A stretch of DNA of 53,168 nt from Oscillospiraceae bacterium (GTDB lineage Bacteria; Bacillota; Clostridia; Oscillospirales; Oscillospiraceae), in contig JAFRMX010000003.1 of assembly GCA_017430455.1 (NCBI GenBank), positions 1 to 53,168 on the forward strand. The letters are read 5' to 3'. The notes beneath the pieces were generated by a model. That model did not search any database. It was not told where the DNA came from and saw only the letters and a list, made by a program, of their open reading frames with translations. Shown piece by piece: positions 50,740 through 53,168 of the stretch. Made by a program: the position numbers and the translations under genes. Each line of letters begins with the position of its first letter. Position 1 is the first letter of the stretch.

Positions 50740-50836
50740 GAGAAAAACGGATGCGGTTTAAGAAAAGACATAGGCATGAGCCGCTTGCACCTTCTGATGG
50801 TGCAGGCTCACGGTCTTGTGAACGGAGGCGAACGCA

Positions 50837-51010
50837 GTGCAGTCCACAGAAAAAATACCTGTCTTTATGCGGATACGGGAAGGCGTCACGATCTGCATCT
50901 GCCATGTATCGCGTAAGCGCTGCAACCTGCCGTGTGAGCGCGGCGTAGTAGAGCGGGACAAGTATGAGAAGTGGCAGGCCACGATGAGGCGCGACAGGTT
51001 CGGACGATGA
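50837..51010 (+). CDS. 57-residue Cys-rich phage protein, GTG start
   Basis: GTG 50837, with GGAGG 9 bases ahead, encodes (M)QSTEKIPVFMRIREGVTI, CICHVSRKRCNLPCERGVVE and RDKYEKWQATMRRDRFGR, stop 51008-51010. Four cysteines (CIC, C, C) could bind zinc. The stop overlaps the HNH ATG (ATGA), strong support that it is real. Such a small gene often precedes HNH-terminase blocks. The 97 bases before it (50740-50836) hold no convincing gene. Confidence 0.65.
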   Translation: MQSTEKIPVFMRIREGVTICICHVSRKRCNLPCERGVVERDKYEKWQATMRRDRFGR

Positions 51011-51372
51011 GGGCAGGGTATCATCCGCAAATCGAGAGGGCTTCCCAGAAAAAAGATACCTCTCTGAAAAAACAGGGGTTCTATCACACGACGGCGTGGC
51101 GCCGCGTGCGTCTGCTGGCGCTGCAGCGTGACAACTATCTCTGTCAGGAATGCCTCCGTAAAAAAAAGATAACGCCTGCCACCGAGGTCCATCACGTCCT
51201 CGAGCTGGAGGATCACCCGGAGCTCGGCCTTGAACTCGACAACCTCACGTCATTATGTTGGCAATGCCATGAGGATACCAAGCGCCGACCGCGTGTCGTC
51301 CTTCCCGACAGAATAAACATTATACGCATCCGCGACGGGAGCGAGACCGAGGGATGGACCAACGCCGACTGA
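51007..51372 (+). CDS. HNH endonuclease, prophage packaging type
   Basis: A 121-residue nuclease. YHTTAWRRVRLLALQRDNYL, then CQECLRKKKITPATEVHHVL and LDNLTSLCWQCHEDTKRRPR: the two CxxC pairs hold Zn and the HH plus LDNL...C are the HNH active site. Start at ATG 51007 overlaps the preceding small gene. In HK97-like phages this enzyme works with the terminase in cos cleavage, which matches its place just before terS. Confidence 0.9.
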   Translation: MRAGYHPQIERASQKKDTSLKKQGFYHTTAWRRVRLLALQRDNYLCQECLRKKKITPATEVHHVLELEDHPELGLELDNLTSLCWQCHEDTKRRPRVVLPDRINIIRIRDGSETEGWTNAD

Positions 51373-51608
51373 CGGTCGCCACCGACCACGCCCCTACCCT
51401 CGAAGTTGAAAAAGGTCGGCGATATAACCGCCGCGCCTCGTTAATTCGTATGAAAATTCGCGCGTAAAGTTTTTTTGGACAGCTCATGTTTCCTCCTGTT
51501 TGCGAAATAAGGTCGTTGCAACGTTCTGTAACGGCCTTATTTCGCGTTTTCCCGGCGAGGAGATGTGTGAATAGCCACCGGAAAGAAATCTCAAAGGAGG
51601 CCGAAATT
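51373..51608 (+). other. Possible cos/packaging region between HNH and small terminase
   Basis: A 236-base gap without a supported gene. In many HNH-bearing tailed phages, cos lies here. No repeat signature of cos binding sites is recognisable. The only clear element is the terminator hairpin at 51502. Confidence 0.35.
51502..51549 (+). terminator. Strong terminator before the small terminase gene
   Basis: GCGAAATAAGG-T-CGTT paired with AACG-G-CCTTATTTCGC (16-bp stem with one G-T pair), then TTTT. Separates the early operon from the late packaging genes. Confidence 0.75.
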
Positions 51609-52034
51609 ATGGCAAAAAAGAAAGAGACAGACCCTTCAATGTCAAATCAGGCCGATTTTGACGTTGAAACGGGGTCGGAAGCAACTGAGGAACAGTCCGC
51701 GGACGATATTTTGAGCATGAACGAGCAGGCGCAGGTCATCCTCGCCAAAGCCAGGGAAAAGGGCATCGAGCACACGTTCATGTTTACCACCACCTTCCAG
51801 CGGTATGTGGAGCTGATCTCCCACATGGCCGAACTGCAGAAGTCGATCAAGGACCAGGGCTGTCTTGTGACGAAGGAATATGTCAAAGGACGGCAGAATA
51901 TTTACGTTCATCCTGCCATCAACGCCTACAATGCGACGGCAGCGCAGGCCAACAACACGGCAAATATCCTGATGCGGTTTATCGTGCAGCCGCTGTCTGA
52001 CAGCGATGATAAGGATGAATTCGATATGTTCTGA
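51609..52034 (+). CDS. terS: Phage terminase small subunit (P27-like)
   Basis: A 141-residue protein: acidic N-terminus, then ILAKAREKGIEHTFMFTTTF, QRYVELISHMAELQKSIKDQ, YVHPAINAYNATAAQANNTA. The NIYVHPAINAYN block with a helical C-terminus is typical of small terminases of the P27 group. ATG 51609 has AAAGGAGG 8 bases ahead; upstream codons run through the terminator. It recognises packaging DNA for the large subunit. Confidence 0.85.
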   Translation: MAKKKETDPSMSNQADFDVETGSEATEEQSADDILSMNEQAQVILAKAREKGIEHTFMFTTTFQRYVELISHMAELQKSIKDQGCLVTKEYVKGRQNIYVHPAINAYNATAAQANNTANILMRFIVQPLSDSDDKDEFDMF

Positions 52035-52048
52035 GACAGGAGGCAGAC

Positions 52049-53146
52049 ATGGGCCTCGAAATCATCCCGAACGTCGTGCGCTCCTGCAAGGCGTTCCAAT
52101 ATGCCGTTGACGTCACGTCTGGCAAGATTACCTCCGGAAAGAAGAGGATTCAGGCCTGTCAGCGCTTCCTCGACGAGCTGGAAATGTCGTTTTCAAGCGA
52201 CAAATACCCTTGGGTATTCGATGTGCAAAAAGCATACCGCCCGATAGACTTCATTGAGCGGTTCCTGATCCCGACAAAAGGTGCTTACTCCAAGACAGAG
52301 CTGCTGCCCTGGCAGCATTTTGTTGAGGCGAATATGTACGGCTGGGTGTCCCGGAAAACGGGATACAGGCGGTTTCGCGAGGCGCTGATCATCGTCGGAC
52401 AGGGCAACGGGAAGTCTACGATGATTGCCGGCAATGCCGCGTTCGGGCTGACAAAGGACAATGAACGCGGTGCAGAGATCTATGCGCTTTCCAACTCAAA
52501 GGAACAGGCGAAAATCGTCTATTCAGAGTGCGGAGCGCAGATCACCGGCTCTCCGGTGCTCCGGAAGCATGTGCAGGTCACCCAGAACGGCGCGTACTTC
52601 AAGAACAGCAAATTTGAGCCACTTGCTTCCGACAGCAAGAATCTTGACGGCCGCAACGTGCACATGGCCGTTTTCGATGAAATCCACGAATTCCGTGATT
52701 ATAAGCTGATAAACGTTATCAAGGGCAAGATCAAGAAGCGCAAACAGCCCATGATTATCTATATCACCACCTTAGGTACCGTCATTGACGGGCCTTTGAT
52801 GGATTTCTATGTCCTCGGCGGGCAGATCCTTGCCGGGGACAAAGCTATTTCCCGGCGAGCTGCGGACAGGATGTTCGTCTACATCGACGAGATCGACGAG
52901 GACGATGATCCGTCAGATCCGGCTTGTTGGCCAAAAGCAAACCCTTCCCTCGGCAAGCTTCTCGATATAGAAGATCTCAAAGATGAGTGGGAAAGGGTAA
53001 AATCCATCCCCGCCGAGCGGAATAACTTCATAAACAAGCAGCTGAATGTCTTCACGTCAGTCGTCCCGGCAAGAAGACTTTGGGCGAAACTATCCTCATC
53101 TACCGCAACGAGGATGAATTCCCTGACCTTGAAGGCGTGGATTTAG
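52049..53146 (+). CDS. terL: Phage terminase large subunit, abnormal 3' end
   Basis: Terminase_1-type ATPase. LLPWQHFVEANMYGWVSRKT, Walker A IVGQGNGKSTMIAGNAAFG (~115), Walker B HMAVFDEIHEFRDY (~205) and SIPAERNNFINKQLNVFTS (~325) are all right. After FTS at about 53060 the family wording stops and the frame ends at 53146 as RRLWAKLSSSTATRMNSLTL, giving 365 residues where the family has about 550. The nuclease domain is missing. The change of identity in the last ~100 bases suggests a break in the phage sequence rather than a natural end. Confidence 0.8.
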   Translation: MGLEIIPNVVRSCKAFQYAVDVTSGKITSGKKRIQACQRFLDELEMSFSSDKYPWVFDVQKAYRPIDFIERFLIPTKGAYSKTELLPWQHFVEANMYGWVSRKTGYRRFREALIIVGQGNGKSTMIAGNAAFGLTKDNERGAEIYALSNSKEQAKIVYSECGAQITGSPVLRKHVQVTQNGAYFKNSKFEPLASDSKNLDGRNVHMAVFDEIHEFRDYKLINVIKGKIKKRKQPMIIYITTLGTVIDGPLMDFYVLGGQILAGDKAISRRAADRMFVYIDEIDEDDDPSDPACWPKANPSLGKLLDIEDLKDEWERVKSIPAERNNFINKQLNVFTSVVPARRLWAKLSSSTATRMNSLTLKAWI

Positions 53147-53168
53147 CCATTATTGGGGTCAAGGAAGA
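53061..53168 (+). other. Non-phage tail of the window, arginase/formimidoylglutamase-like frame
   Basis: The frame beginning at about 53069 reads GKKTLGETILIYRNEDEF then PDLEGVDLAIIGVKEE, open to the window end. The FPDLEGVDLAIIGVKE wording resembles the N-terminal part of arginase/formimidoylglutamase-family proteins of Bacteroidota. It is out of frame with terL and has no start nearby. Confidence 0.35.

Noticed and set aside
50751..50948. Rightward Arg/Ser-rich frame
   Set aside because: No ribosome binding site at its start and it overlaps the better supported GTG-start gene in another frame.
1..53168. CRISPR array or rRNA operon
   Set aside because: No regularly spaced repeats and no rRNA-like conserved sequence seen on either strand.

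Overview
The window looks like part of an anaerobic, low-redundancy Bacillota (Clostridia) genome of gut or rumen type. Supporting signs are a four-subunit 2-oxoacid:ferredoxin oxidoreductase, a fused TRAP-TAXI importer, a beta-glucoside utilisation cluster, AAGGAGG-type ribosome binding sites and small redox proteins (LUD, TudS-like DUF523, DUF1858) common in strict anaerobes. This taxonomic reading is an inference; no rRNA is present.

Layout. (1) 1-8286: beta-glucoside cluster with a GH1 fragment cut by the window edge, a GH3 glucosidase broken by a single-base frameshift, a GPH-type symporter, an AraC regulator, a second intact GH3 and a divergent TetR regulator. (2) About 8290-22440: an AT-rich catabolic island bounded by two direct ~109-bp repeats. 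It holds a TRAP-TAXI importer and a nine-gene leftward set (RraA x2, enolase-superfamily dehydratase, DUF1932-type dehydrogenase, old-yellow-enzyme reductase, class V PLP enzyme, AhpD-like and Dabb proteins, one unknown), with a divergent LysR regulator. Its right flank holds a decayed 3' end of RNase Y and a frameshifted YolD-like gene. (3) 22451-42790: housekeeping and accessory chromosome: a 5'-truncated nucleoside hydrolase, DUF4143 ATPase, HAD phosphatase, MATE pump, fRMsr, LUD, TudS-like, Grx-like, DUF1858, Tex, DapF, MalQ, the Vor operon, a P-loop ATPase, a P-type ATPase with substituted catalytic residues, Gx transporter, DUF4342, PlsY and rhomboid. (4) 42906-43172: divergent tRNA-Val(CAC) and tRNA-Leu(CAG). 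(5) 43173-53168: left arm of a tailed prophage: two HTH regulators, a run of small early genes, a ten-helix membrane protein, two successive PAPS-reductase-like/ParB-like pairs, HNH nuclease and the two terminase subunits.

How the parts work together. Region 1 imports and hydrolyses beta-glucosides under two regulators. Region 2 probably imports a carboxylate through the TAXI system and dehydrates, reduces and cleaves it, with LysR as sensor; the substrate is not recognisable from sequence. The prophage carries a translationally coupled operon (membrane carrier, PP-loop enzyme, ParB/Srx-fold protein, PP-loop enzyme, ParB/Srx-fold protein) directly before its packaging genes.

Most notable observations: the double PAPSR/ParB prophage module with its own transporter and unusual leader; a P-type ATPase whose DKTGT, CPx, TGE and GDGxND signatures are all altered while the frame stays open; the direct-repeat-bounded catabolic island; the RNase Y remnant; and an abrupt change of identity in the last ~100 bases, where the terminase reading frame stops matching and another frame reads like a metabolic enzyme.
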